Positions 1 to 8,556 of a stretch of DNA of 64,000 bases are shown in pieces. Numbering within the stretch: position 1 is the stretch's first letter; every line of letters starts with the position of its first letter. The DNA is from Terriglobus albidus. Its GTDB lineage: Bacteria > Acidobacteriota > Terriglobia > Terriglobales > Acidobacteriaceae. The position numbers were made by a program, and so were the translations under genes. The notes below the pieces were generated by a model. It saw only the letters and a program-made list of their open reading frames with translations. It was not told where the DNA came from and did no database searches. The stretch is taken from the NCBI RefSeq assembly GCF_025685425.1, contig NZ_JAGTAS010000055.1:124001-188000 (forward strand), read 5' to 3'.

Positions 1-1120
1 CCTCACACAGGTGAGGCTGCTCGGGTCTAGGCCCAATCAGACTCATTTCGCCACGCAATACATTGACGAGCTGCGGCAACTCATCGATACGATATTTCCT
101 TAGATGCTTCCCCAATGGAGTAATACGATGTGTCTCATTGCCGGCCCAGCCGGTCTTTTGTACCGATGTCACCGGCGACATCGTTCTAAACTTCAGAATA
201 CTGAACCGTTTTCCAAATAGCCCGACACGCTGCTGCCGGTAAAACACTGGACCGTCCTGCTGCAGGTAGATCACGAATGCAACGATAAAAACAACCGGAC
301 TGGTAACGATCAATAGCATTCCAGCAACCAGAAGGTCGAAGATCCGCTTCGCAAATCGCTTCCCTATCCGATTGCTATAGCGGTCTGAAAAGATACATTG
401 TTCAGCACTCAGATGATCGACGCGGACTCTTCCTGTTGCCTTCTCAAAGAAGGCCTGAGCATCCTCGATCTCCGTGCCGGCCATCTTGCAACTCAGCAAT
501 GTTTCCAGGTTCTCGTCAGACTGTGCCTTCACGTTGGTCACGATGATACGTTCGAACGCCTCACCTGCCCCCTTCTCACTTTGAAGGACCTTCGTCAGCA
601 TGGCAGGAGGCGCAATCTCGGCTACCTCCATATTCCATTCCGGGCTCGAAAGAACAATCGCCTGTAACTCCGCCGCCTCGTCACCGGCACCCACGACAAG
701 AACCCGCTGCCGGTTGCGAGGCAGAGCCAGCCTTCTCGAAACCAGCGTCACCAGTGCAAGAAAGCCGGCGAATAGCAACACCTTTGACAGCACGGGGGCC
801 AGCCACGGCAGAAGCAATACTCCCATGGCCAGCAGCAGAAACAGGAGAGCGAAGGCGCGCAGAACCTGCACGATCGTGGTTCTGGGAATTCGAACTGTCT
901 GCAGGTTATAGAGATCGTGATAGTAGAAGATAACCTGACAGACAATTCCTACCAGCATCAGCCGCAGCAAGCCTAGCAGAACCGCACCAATGGGCTTGCT
1001 GCTCGATCCCGCGACAAGCGGCACGATAAAGAGGAGCGGCGCCGCAATCACCAGAACAACAAAGTCCAGAGAGAGGAGCAGCGCCGCCCTTGGAGGCAAT
1101 GCTTTTCCGCAAATCTTCAT
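1..1120 (-). CDS. Polyprenyl-phosphate sugar-1-phosphate transferase (bacterial sugar transferase family), C-terminus off the window
   Basis: Membrane enzyme that moves a hexose-1-phosphate from a nucleotide sugar to undecaprenyl phosphate, the first step of exopolysaccharide or O-unit assembly. The frame is open from the ATG at 1120 past the left edge, so the protein is partial. The N-terminus carries several hydrophobic segments, followed by a CoA-binding-like region with VLVVGAGDEA. The C-terminal catalytic domain is recognisable from KRIFDLLVAG, FRQQ-type and FRTM segments, KYRIDELPQLVNVLRGEM and SLIGPRPE. This architecture matches WcaJ/WbaP-type enzymes. The start lies four bases after the aminotransferase stop, so the two genes are probably co-transcribed. 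The sugar specificity cannot be read from the sequence. Confidence 0.9.
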   Translation of the reverse strand, partial: MKICGKALPPRAALLLSLDFVVLVIAAPLLFIVPLVAGSSSKPIGAVLLGLLRLMLVGIVCQVIFYYHDLYNLQTVRIPRTTIVQVLRAFALLFLLLAMGVLLLPWLAPVLSKVLLFAGFLALVTLVSRRLALPRNRQRVLVVGAGDEAAELQAIVLSSPEWNMEVAEIAPPAMLTKVLQSEKGAGEAFERIIVTNVKAQSDENLETLLSCKMAGTEIEDAQAFFEKATGRVRVDHLSAEQCIFSDRYSNRIGKRFAKRIFDLLVAGMLLIVTSPVVFIVAFVIYLQQDGPVFYRQQRVGLFGKRFSILKFRTMSPVTSVQKTGWAGNETHRITPLGKHLRKYRIDELPQLVNVLRGEMSLIGPRPEQPHLCE

Positions 1121-1123
1121 ATA

Positions 1124-2272
1124 TCAGCTCACCTGTGCCAGGATCACTTTGGTTCGCATCTCAGGTTTCGCCATGATCTGCTTCAACGCGTCGCCGACGT
1201 AGTGAATCTCCTCAGGAAGCAGATGGGGATAAATCGGCAATGAGAGCACCTCCCCTGCAGCCTTCTCCGCCTCGGGTAAGCGGCCTTTTTTATATCCCAG
1301 GTGCTCGTACATGGGCTGGAGGTGCAGTGGAATGGGATAATGAACGGCTGTTTCCACCCCTAACTGGCGTAGTTCCGCCTGCACGGCGTCACGATTTGGA
1401 ACCCGGATCGTGTATTGGTGAAATACATGCGTCCGGCCCTCCACGGTCTCCGGAAGCACTACTTCATCGATATCCCGTAGCACCTGATGATAGAGAGCTG
1501 CGCGTTCACGTCGCTGCTCGTTCCATTGATTGAGATGTGGAAGCTTGACCCGCAAGATCGCCGCCTGGATCTCGTCGAGACGGCTGTTCCACCCAAGAAA
1601 TTCACTCTTATACTTCTTCGCACTGCCGTGGGCGCGCGCCATTCGCAAATACGCGGCATGTTCGGCGTTCTTCGTCACAATCATGCCGCCGTCTCCGTAT
1701 GCGCCGAGGTTCTTGCTGGGGAAGAAGGACAGGCATCCGAAATCTCCAAACGAGCAGACCGCATCTCCGGCATATTTGGCGCCGAGTGCTTGTGCCGTGT
1801 CCCCAATAAACACAAGATTGTGTGCGCGTGCAAACTTCGCGATTGCGAAGATATCTGCCGCCTGTCCATAGAGGTGCACCGCAATAATCGCCTTTGTCGC
1901 CGGCCCCACCAGCGCTTCCAGCCCATTCACGTCCATGGTGTAGGTGACTGGATCAATGTCGGCAAATACTGGCGTCGCCCCCAGCAAACTCACGGTATCC
2001 GCCGTGGCAACGAAGGTAAAAGCCGGAACGATGACCTCGTCGCCGGGGCCAACTCCAGCAGCCTTCAGGGCCAGAAGCAGCGCATCGGTTCCCGAGGCGA
2101 CACCTACCGCGTGCCCCACCTGGCAATAACTCGCAACCTCTGACTCAAGCGCGGCCACCTCAGGTCCGAGGATGAAGTGCTGCTTTTCCAGCACGTTTTC
2201 AATCGCTTTGTCGATCTCTTCGCGAAGCGATGCATATTGGCGCTCCAGATTGAGCATTTGAATCTTCTGCAT
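1124..2272 (-). CDS. DegT/DnrJ/EryC1/StrS family PLP-dependent sugar aminotransferase
   Basis: A 382-residue PLP enzyme that transfers an amino group to a 3- or 4-keto nucleotide sugar. The family signature is complete: GDEVIVPAFTFVATA near residue 80, IAVHLYGQAADI, a GDTAQALGAKY segment, and the PLP lysine in FFPSKNLGAYGDGG around residue 190. HVFHQYTIRV and VETAVHYPIPLHLQPMY are typical of QdtB/WlaRG/DesV-like members. The ATG at 2272 is preceded by GGGAGGG. It lies directly upstream of the sugar transferase, so an amino sugar in an exported polysaccharide is the likely product. The family call is secure; the exact substrate is not. Confidence 0.92.
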   Translation of the reverse strand: MQKIQMLNLERQYASLREEIDKAIENVLEKQHFILGPEVAALESEVASYCQVGHAVGVASGTDALLLALKAAGVGPGDEVIVPAFTFVATADTVSLLGATPVFADIDPVTYTMDVNGLEALVGPATKAIIAVHLYGQAADIFAIAKFARAHNLVFIGDTAQALGAKYAGDAVCSFGDFGCLSFFPSKNLGAYGDGGMIVTKNAEHAAYLRMARAHGSAKKYKSEFLGWNSRLDEIQAAILRVKLPHLNQWNEQRRERAALYHQVLRDIDEVVLPETVEGRTHVFHQYTIRVPNRDAVQAELRQLGVETAVHYPIPLHLQPMYEHLGYKKGRLPEAEKAAGEVLSLPIYPHLLPEEIHYVGDALKQIMAKPEMRTKVILAQVS

Positions 2273-2638
2273 TGGCTCTTCCCTCCCTGTGGATCCGCCG
2301 GCCTATGAGGCACAGGTCACCCTCATAACGGCTTCTTTGCACGCCGGCAGCCAGACCTGGGTTTGCTTCAAAGTAGCGACCAGGCACGAATTACACGCAG
2401 GAAACGAAATTTGCAGGACTTACAAGCTTCGGAAGCGATGCAACCGTTTGCACACTTTTACAAAAGTGCTGCCCCCGGGTTATTCGCCGCCGCATGCCGC
2501 AAGTCCTTGCTCCCTTTATGTATCCGTACGCCAGTTGCGGAAATTGTGGATTTGAGCGGCTGTTGTTGGGCCATTTCGCTATGGTCTTTGAAATGCACCT
2601 ACCATGGCGATTCTCAGAATGGTCCAGGAGTCGGCAGG
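2273..2638. other. Divergent intergenic region between aminotransferase and epimerase genes
   Basis: About 365 bp separating a minus-strand and a plus-strand gene, so both promoters should lie here. The epimerase frame stays open back to 2363, but that stretch shows no Rossmann start and no ribosome site. I read it as leader rather than coding. No riboswitch or strong hairpin was recognised. Confidence 0.5.
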
Positions 2639-3607
2639 ATGGCACGTTATCTTATCACTGGAGTAGCAGGGTTTATCGGATCGTCCCTCGCGCATGAACT
2701 TTTACAACAAGGGCACGAGGTGATTGGAGTAGACAACCTTACAGCCGGTGACGTTCACAATCTTGATGGCGTCATTCGGGACCTTGATTTCCGGGTCATG
2801 GATGTCAACGAAACCAGCCGCCTGCGCGAGTGCTGCCGTGGTGTAGATTTTGTCCTTCACCAGGCAGCACTCGCATCCGTTCCGCGCTCTGTCCGCGACC
2901 CCCTCTCGACGCATGTCGCCAATGTAGATGGAACACTGAGCGTCCTTATGGCCGCACGGGATGCCGGCGTTTCCCGAGTGGTTTATGCGGCTTCGTCCTC
3001 CGCTTATGGCAATAAGTCGTCACAACCGAAACATGAGGAGATGTTGCCGGAACCCCTCTCTCCATATGCAGCACAGAAACTCGCAGGCGAGTACTACGTC
3101 CGTAGTTTCTGGCATGTATATGGGCTTGAGGGCGTATGCCTGCGTTACTTCAACGTCTTTGGTCCGAGGCAGAGCTTCGATTCACCCTACTCCGGCGTTA
3201 TCGCGAAGTTTGCTTCTGAGATGCTGAAAGGCGAGTCTCCATTGATTTTCGGTGACGGCAATCAGAGCCGGGACTTCACCTTCATCGATAATGTAGTCTC
3301 TGCGAACCTCCTGGCATGCAATGCTCCTGCCGCCGAGGTCTCCGGGAAAGTCTTCAACATCGGTACCGGGCAGAGTCACACCCTTAACCAGACCTACGAC
3401 CTACTGGCCCACTTCCTCTGCTTCAAGAAGAGAGCACTCTATACGGCCCCAAGGCTCGGCGACGTCCAGCATTCTGAAGCCGACCTCAGTCTTTCGAGAC
3501 GTACGCTCAAGTACGCACCCATCAGCAATTTCAAGGACGGTATCGCAAAAACTGTGCAATGGTTCCTTGAGCGGGAAGCACTTACCATCACCAAACACAC
3601 AGCCTAA
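2639..3607 (+). CDS. NAD-dependent nucleotide-sugar epimerase (UDP-hexose 4-epimerase type, extended SDR)
   Basis: A 322-residue extended SDR. The chosen ATG at 2639 has AGGAG eight bases upstream and starts MARYLITGVAGFIGS, placing the GxxGxxG NAD motif at residues 8-14. The catalytic triad is visible as SSSAYG and YAAQK (YxxxK). RYFNVFGPRQ, a Y-S-GVI segment, FGDGNQSRDFTFIDNV and FNIGTG match the WbpP / UDP-GlcNAc or UDP-glucuronate 4-epimerase group. The frame extends 276 bases further upstream without protein-like content. Beside glmS and an aminotransferase it probably supplies a UDP-amino sugar or uronic acid for polysaccharide. Confidence 0.9.
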   Translation: MARYLITGVAGFIGSSLAHELLQQGHEVIGVDNLTAGDVHNLDGVIRDLDFRVMDVNETSRLRECCRGVDFVLHQAALASVPRSVRDPLSTHVANVDGTLSVLMAARDAGVSRVVYAASSSAYGNKSSQPKHEEMLPEPLSPYAAQKLAGEYYVRSFWHVYGLEGVCLRYFNVFGPRQSFDSPYSGVIAKFASEMLKGESPLIFGDGNQSRDFTFIDNVVSANLLACNAPAAEVSGKVFNIGTGQSHTLNQTYDLLAHFLCFKKRALYTAPRLGDVQHSEADLSLSRRTLKYAPISNFKDGIAKTVQWFLEREALTITKHTA

Positions 3608-3635
3608 CGACGCCGCGAGTGCGGCCCATCTACAT

Positions 3636-3651
3636 AAGATCACGTGATCTT
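3636..3651. promoter_or_regulatory. Perfect 16-bp palindrome in the glmS leader
   Basis: AAGATCACGTGATCTT is fully self-complementary and ends 15 bases before the glmS ATG, just upstream of its AAGGAG site. It could be an operator for a dimeric regulator or a small RNA hairpin near the ribosome site. It is not a glmS ribozyme, for which the 59-bp leader is far too short. The role is inferred from position only. Confidence 0.4.
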
Positions 3652-3666
3652 GAGTAAGGAGACCTC

Positions 3667-5556
3667 ATGTGTGGAATCGTCGGATACGTTGGTCCGAAAC
3701 CTGTTGTCCCTGTCATTATTGAAGGTCTGCGCCGTCTTGAATACCGAGGATATGATTCGGCCGGCATCGCACTTGCCGATAGTGATGGCGACTTGTCTAT
3801 CTATCGTGCACCTGGCAAGCTTCGCAACCTGGAGGCTCTGGTTGCCGGTATGCCGCTGACCGGCAGCTATGGTCTGGGACACACACGATGGGCGACACAC
3901 GGCCGTCCGACAGAAGAGAACGCACATCCTCACCGCGACTGCTCCGGCTCCCTCGTTGTTGTCCACAACGGAATCGTGGAGAACTACCTCACCCTCAAGC
4001 GGGATCTGGAGGAGAAGGAGCATGTCTTCGTCACGGAGACCGATACAGAGATCATCGCGCATCTGATCGAACAGGAATTCCTCGACGCAGACGATGTTCC
4101 GGGCTCCTCGGCGCCTCTGCCCCTGGAAGAAGCAGTTCGGCGTGCGGTCCGAAAGTTGAAAGGCGCCTTTGCTATCGGTGTACTGTCTGCCCATGATCCA
4201 GGAAAACTGGTCGCAGCCCGAAGCGGCCCGCCGGCTGTAATCGGTTTTGGAAACGGCGAATACTTTCTGGCTTCCGACATCCCAGGCATTCTTCACCATA
4301 CGCGCAATATCGCCTTTCTCCAGGATGGTGATCTCGCCGTACTGACACCTGCCGGCGTACAGTTCAGCGACTTCGAGGGCAATGCTCTCTCGCGGCCACC
4401 GCAATATGTTGCATGGGATGCGGCCCAGGCAGAGAAGGAAGGCTACCCGCATTTCATGCTCAAGGAGATCTACGAGCAGCCCCGCGCCGTCCGTGACACG
4501 ATCAGAGGCCGTCTCTCAACGACCACTGGCCGGGTCAGCCTGCCTGATCTGAAGCTGTCAGAAGAAGAGCTTCTCAAGATACAACGTGTTGTCATTGCGT
4601 CCTGCGGCACAAGCTGGCATGCGAGCCTGGTAGCGAAATTCATGATCGAACGGCTTGCGCGTCTTCCTGTTGAGGTCGACTACGCCAGCGAGTTCCGCTA
4701 CCGCACACCTATCTTAGGAAAGACTGATCTGGGAATCCTCGTCAGCCAATCCGGGGAGACAGCAGATACACTCGCCGCACAGGCAGAGATGATTGCAAAC
4801 ACAATGCCGACGCTTGCGGTCTGCAATGTTATCGGCTCCGCCATCCCCCGCAGAGCCCTGGGATCAATCTCCACCAACGCAGGTCCTGAGATTGGTGTTG
4901 CCAGTACAAAGGCATTTACGGCACAACTAACAGCTCTGTTTTTGTTTTCGGTTTACCTTGCGCAGGTCCGCAAGACACTGAGCAGCGAGGAATGCAACCG
5001 GCTTCTCTCGGCGCTCAGGGATCTCCCCAACCAGGTTGATGCGGTTCTGCGCACAGCTGCGCCCGTCTGCGAGCAGCTTGCGAAGGCGTTCTACCGTGCA
5101 GAGGATTCTCTCTTTCTCGGTCGCGGAATTCACTATCCCATCGCTCTGGAGGGAGCACTAAAGCTGAAAGAGATCAGCTACATTCACGCTGAGGGATATC
5201 CGGCCGGTGAAATGAAGCATGGTCCCAACGCACTGATCGATGAAACCCTGCCAGTGGTTTGTGTGGCGACGAAAGATCCAAATGATCCCGTAAGTGTACT
5301 CAAGTACGAAAAGACCCTCAGCAATATCCAGGAAGTGACGGCGCGCAATGGGCGTGTCATTGCCATCGCATGCAAAGACGATCAAGAGATCTCCCGGCTT
5401 GTCGAGCAGGTAATCTTCATTCCATCGACCGTGGAAGCCTTACTGCCCATCCTCGAAGTTGTCCCATTGCAACTATTCGCCTATTACATCGCCGTAGAGC
5501 GTGGATGTGATGTCGATCAGCCTCGTAACCTCGCAAAGAGCGTCACCGTGGAATAA
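3667..5556 (+). CDS. glmS: Glutamine--fructose-6-phosphate aminotransferase (isomerizing)
   Basis: Makes glucosamine-6-phosphate from fructose-6-phosphate and glutamine, the entry step to UDP-GlcNAc for peptidoglycan and polysaccharides. The 629-residue length is typical. The N-terminal Ntn glutaminase domain begins MCGIVGYVG, so Cys2 becomes the nucleophile after Met removal. HTRWATHG and HNGIVENY are present. Two SIS isomerase domains follow (SCGTSWHASLVAKF, SQSGETADTLAA, GRGIHYPIALEGALKLKE), and the protein ends NLAKSVTVE as in canonical GlmS. AAGGAG precedes the start. Adjacent sugar-nucleotide genes fit a precursor-supply role. Confidence 0.98.
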   Translation: MCGIVGYVGPKPVVPVIIEGLRRLEYRGYDSAGIALADSDGDLSIYRAPGKLRNLEALVAGMPLTGSYGLGHTRWATHGRPTEENAHPHRDCSGSLVVVHNGIVENYLTLKRDLEEKEHVFVTETDTEIIAHLIEQEFLDADDVPGSSAPLPLEEAVRRAVRKLKGAFAIGVLSAHDPGKLVAARSGPPAVIGFGNGEYFLASDIPGILHHTRNIAFLQDGDLAVLTPAGVQFSDFEGNALSRPPQYVAWDAAQAEKEGYPHFMLKEIYEQPRAVRDTIRGRLSTTTGRVSLPDLKLSEEELLKIQRVVIASCGTSWHASLVAKFMIERLARLPVEVDYASEFRYRTPILGKTDLGILVSQSGETADTLAAQAEMIANTMPTLAVCNVIGSAIPRRALGSISTNAGPEIGVASTKAFTAQLTALFLFSVYLAQVRKTLSSEECNRLLSALRDLPNQVDAVLRTAAPVCEQLAKAFYRAEDSLFLGRGIHYPIALEGALKLKEISYIHAEGYPAGEMKHGPNALIDETLPVVCVATKDPNDPVSVLKYEKTLSNIQEVTARNGRVIAIACKDDQEISRLVEQVIFIPSTVEALLPILEVVPLQLFAYYIAVERGCDVDQPRNLAKSVTVE

Positions 5557-5611
5557 ACAGGAGATCCTAAAAAGATGGGACCTGCGTTCCAGCGTCCTGC
5601 ATATCTGGTCT

Positions 5612-7165
5612 ATGGAAAATTCGAAGCGTAGTGCTGACCTCCCCCTCCGATGTCCATGGAGCTTCCCCGAACAATGGCTCGCAGTGATCGTCGAATCCTC
5701 CGATGCGGCGATTATGGGCGCGTCGCTTGACGGCACAGTCATAAGTTGGAACCGCGCGGCTACTCAGATGTTCGGCTATACCGCTGAGGAGGCTATCGGA
5801 AATTCCGTTCTCTCTCTCGCATGGCCGGGAGAAGAACAGAGAATGCGTGAACTGCTCTCTGCAGTACGGCAAGGCGAACAAATCCGCGGACTTGAGACAT
5901 CCAGAAAGCACAAGGATGGCAAACGCGTACACATTTCACTCAATCTTTTCCCAATCGAAGATGGCAACGGGGCCGTGATCGGCGTCGCCAAGATCGCCCG
6001 CGATATCACCGGCGGTAAACAGGATGAAGAGCAGTTCACCCGGCCACATGTTGAAGGAATATCCAAAGAGATGGTTGACCGTGCTCCCGATGCGGTTCTG
6101 GAAGTCAATCAAGATGGCGATATTGTGACAGCAAACAGAACAACGGAAATACTCTTTGGGTACCGCCGCGAAGAACTACTCGGGCAACCCATAGAGCAAC
6201 TTATCGCTCCCGCACACCGCAGCAAACAGATACTCGGCCTCTCGGTCTTTATGACGTCGAAAAGGCGATGCTCGTTACACTGCCTTGAGGTCAACGCCCA
6301 AAGAAAGGATGGCTCAGAGTTTCCCATAGAGATCGCCCTCAATACCAGCAAAGATGATCATGGAACTATGATCGTCGTGATGCGAGATATATCGGAACGG
6401 CGGAGCGCCGAACAGCAACTACGAAGTATTCACGAAAGCTATCTGAAGGAATTAGTCGCACGGCAGCAGGAGTCGGAACGTCTTAATCGCTTGAAAAGCG
6501 AATTTATAGCAAACGTAAGCCACACACTGAAAGCGCCGCTCCATACCATTCTCGGCCTTGCCGGCCTTCTCAGGGAGGAAATCCACGGTTCGCTTTCCCC
6601 TGCACAGATACGTATGATCGAGCACATTCAATACGATTCGGAACATCTGCTCACAACCCTGAATAACGTTCTCGATTTAAGCAGGATCGAGGCCGGCACA
6701 GTCCATCTTCACACCCGGGAAATCGATATTACGCATCTTCTGCGGGAGATTGTCGACTCGGTTCGCGGTCGGGCCATGGCGAAGGGCGTTGCACTGGAGT
6801 CGGAATGGAGATCGAACCTCCGGATCCTCGCGGATCCCACATACGTACGCCAGGTACTCCACAAGCTCCTCATCAATGCCATCAAGTTCACCCCGGACGG
6901 AGGAGCGGTATTGATTCGAGCTATCGAGCAGGAAGAAGGGATCCGGATATCTGTACTCAACAATGGAGCAGGAAATCCGCCCAGTGATTTGGACCAGATC
7001 TTCGAAAAGCTTTATCAGGCAGAGATAAGGACCGGAGGCGCCAAGGAAGGTATCGGTCTGGATCTAGCAATCTGCCGTCAGTTGATCAAGATGCACGGCG
7101 GCGAACTGTTCATTAATAGCTATCCGGGCATTGGACGCGAGTTCTCATTCACTCTACCTGCTTAG
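5612..7165 (+). CDS. Two-PAS histidine-kinase-like protein with degenerate catalytic boxes
   Basis: Cytoplasmic PAS-PAS-HisKA-HATPase protein of 517 residues from the ATG at 5612. The frame extends back to 5501 inside glmS, so the start is uncertain. PAS 1 (about residues 20-130) contains VIVESSDAAIMGASLDG; PAS 2 (about 150-270) contains MVDRAPDAVLEVNQDG. The H-box reads NVSHTLKAPLHTI: the phospho-accepting His is kept, but the usual acidic neighbour is Thr. The N-box KLLINAIKFTPDGG is normal. The G1 box reads VLNNGAGNPP, so the adenine-binding Asp of DxGxG is Asn. Catalysis may be weak or lost. The stop codon lies within the first bases of a mobile repeat. Confidence 0.85.
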   Translation: MENSKRSADLPLRCPWSFPEQWLAVIVESSDAAIMGASLDGTVISWNRAATQMFGYTAEEAIGNSVLSLAWPGEEQRMRELLSAVRQGEQIRGLETSRKHKDGKRVHISLNLFPIEDGNGAVIGVAKIARDITGGKQDEEQFTRPHVEGISKEMVDRAPDAVLEVNQDGDIVTANRTTEILFGYRREELLGQPIEQLIAPAHRSKQILGLSVFMTSKRRCSLHCLEVNAQRKDGSEFPIEIALNTSKDDHGTMIVVMRDISERRSAEQQLRSIHESYLKELVARQQESERLNRLKSEFIANVSHTLKAPLHTILGLAGLLREEIHGSLSPAQIRMIEHIQYDSEHLLTTLNNVLDLSRIEAGTVHLHTREIDITHLLREIVDSVRGRAMAKGVALESEWRSNLRILADPTYVRQVLHKLLINAIKFTPDGGAVLIRAIEQEEGIRISVLNNGAGNPPSDLDQIFEKLYQAEIRTGGAKEGIGLDLAICRQLIKMHGGELFINSYPGIGREFSFTLPA

Positions 7166-7272
7166 AGCATTTTCCCTATTGCCGGGTATCCCGGAAGAGA
7201 AGTGCAGCGGCGTTTTCATTGTGGAAAACGCCCATAGATGCAGAAGCCCTACTCTACACCTACCAGGGATGC
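7163..7272 (+). repeat. MITE/REP-like palindromic element, copy 1
   Basis: Begins TAGAGCATTTTCCC, where the TAG is also the stop codon of the upstream kinase gene. It carries the internal hairpin GGCGTTTTC-N6-GAAAACGCC and ends in a diverged right terminus near CCAGGGATGC. It shares long blocks with the copies at 7357 and 9066. The right terminal inverted repeat has decayed, so this is probably the oldest copy. Confidence 0.75.
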
Positions 7273-7356
7273 GGGAGCCGAAACCCGGGAAAACTAATCG
7301 TTGTGATTGGCATCACCTTCCTTTGTGTCTGAAGCGCGGATACTTATTGGTAGCTC

Positions 7357-7471
7357 TAGAGCATTTTCCCTGTTGCTGGGTATCCCGAAAGAGGAGTACA
7401 GCGGCGTTTTCATTACGGAAAACGCCCATAGATGCGGAAGCCCTACGCTACCCCTACAGGAAAAATGCTCT
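7357..7471 (+). repeat. MITE/REP-like palindromic element, copy 2
   Basis: A full-length copy of about 115 bp with terminal inverted repeats (AGAGCATTTTCC at the left, GGAAAAATGCTCT at the right) and the internal stem GGCGTTTTC / GAAAACGCC. Same orientation as the other two copies. No coding capacity, so any mobility would depend on a transposase supplied elsewhere. It lies just upstream of a small membrane-protein gene. Confidence 0.8.
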
Positions 7472-7507
7472 GTTCGGAAACCTCCCTGCAGAAGGAGGGA
7501 GCCGTCA

Positions 7508-7633
7508 ATGCAGACGCTTGTTCCCATTTTGATCACCGTTATTGGCTTTCTTTTCATCATCGTCGGAACAGGCGGCGCGCTGCTCACTCGTCTAAGAAGA
7601 AAACAAAAGAGGAGTGCACACACTCCACAGTGA
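7508..7633 (+). CDS. Small single-span membrane protein (41 residues)
   Basis: ATG at 7508 with AAGGAGG nine bases upstream. The product starts MQTLVPILITVIGFLFIIVG and then has GTGGALLTRL, giving one hydrophobic helix at about residues 3-27. It ends in the basic tail RRKQKR, predicted cytoplasmic. Function unknown. It sits 18 bp upstream of the phosphoribosyltransferase gene and is probably co-transcribed with it. The strong ribosome site and clean helix-plus-basic-tail layout support a real gene despite the length. Confidence 0.65.
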   Translation: MQTLVPILITVIGFLFIIVGTGGALLTRLRRKQKRSAHTPQ

Positions 7634-7651
7634 ACTGAGCGAGGAGAGGCA

Positions 7652-8338
7652 ATGAAATTCAAAGACCGTACCGATGCCGGCATGCGATTGGCACAGCTTC
7701 TCGAAAAGTTCACAAATCGGCCGGACACCGTTGTCCTTGGAATTCCACGTGGGGGCGTCCCCGTCGCATCTCACGTAGCCCATGCCCTCCATCTCCCTCT
7801 CGACATCTTTCTTGCCCGTAAGCTCGGAGTCCCAGGTCACGAAGAATATGCATTTGGCGCCGTCTCAGAAGGTGAGGGGTGGTACTTCAACGATGCCGTG
7901 ATCCGCAGCGCAGGAATCACTCCCGAGAAAGTAGAGGAGATCACGCGTGCGGCCAAGGCTACGTTGGACGAACGTGCCAGGCTCTATCGGCACGAAAGAC
8001 CAGCTCTCCGGCTGGAGGGAAAGACCACCATCCTGGTTGACGACGGCATCGCGACGGGGGCTAGCATCCTGGCGGCTGTGCGATCGCTCCGTTCCATCAA
8101 TATCGCGCACCTTGTGGTTGCGGTTCCGGTTGCCCCTCGCTCTACCTGTGCATGGCTCTCTCGCGAGGTCGACGAGCTGTTTGTTGTAAGTGAACCTACT
8201 GACTTTTATGCCGTAGGCCAGTTCTATGAGGATTTTGGACAGACCACCGATCAGCAAGTAGTCACCCTTTTGAATGAAAATTCTATGGGCATCGTTTCAC
8301 AAAAGGCGGAAGGCGGAAGTCTGCCGGTCGGTCCCTGA
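7652..8338 (+). CDS. Phosphoribosyltransferase-family protein (COG1926-like)
   Basis: A 228-residue class I phosphoribosyltransferase fold. The PRPP-binding loop is clear: ILVDDGIATGAS around residue 130. VVLGIPRGGVPVA and LARKLGVPGHEEYAFGAVSE are the N-terminal signatures of this predicted group. GCGAGGAGAGG precedes the ATG. Members often sit beside CBS-domain and universal stress protein genes in low-energy or stress loci, as here. The substrate base is unknown for the family, so no specific reaction is claimed. Confidence 0.85.
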   Translation: MKFKDRTDAGMRLAQLLEKFTNRPDTVVLGIPRGGVPVASHVAHALHLPLDIFLARKLGVPGHEEYAFGAVSEGEGWYFNDAVIRSAGITPEKVEEITRAAKATLDERARLYRHERPALRLEGKTTILVDDGIATGASILAAVRSLRSINIAHLVVAVPVAPRSTCAWLSREVDELFVVSEPTDFYAVGQFYEDFGQTTDQQVVTLLNENSMGIVSQKAEGGSLPVGP

Positions 8339-8371
8339 GTGGCTCCAATATCTCTTACTCCTGTCTGGAAC

Positions 8372-8387
8372 AGTGATCCGTATCACA
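8372..8387. promoter_or_regulatory. Possible CRP/FNR-family operator
   Basis: AGTGA-N6-TCACA is one mismatch from the CRP-type consensus TGTGA-N6-TCACA. It lies 170 bp upstream of the CBS-domain gene and 34 bp after the phosphoribosyltransferase stop. Binding by a CRP/FNR-like regulator is inferred from sequence only. Confidence 0.35.
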
Positions 8388-8556
8388 TCCACGCGGCACA
8401 CCTCGGGACGAACATGAATACCACGAAGGAAAGATCGTCATGGCTGGAACGTGAAGAACCGTAGCAAACCGCCTGACGCGCCTCAGGCCATCGCATAGAT
8501 TCGCGATTGTTCTTTGGAGAATCATCAGGCCTGACATGCGGGAGGGAGTATCTGGT

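Noticed and set aside
2363-2638. 92-codon N-terminal extension of the nucleotide-sugar epimerase
   Set aside because: The Rossmann motif begins right after the ATG at 2639, which has a good ribosome site; the upstream part is not protein-like.
3608-3666. glmS ribozyme or riboswitch
   Set aside because: The leader is only 59 bp, too short for the ribozyme core; only a palindrome is present.
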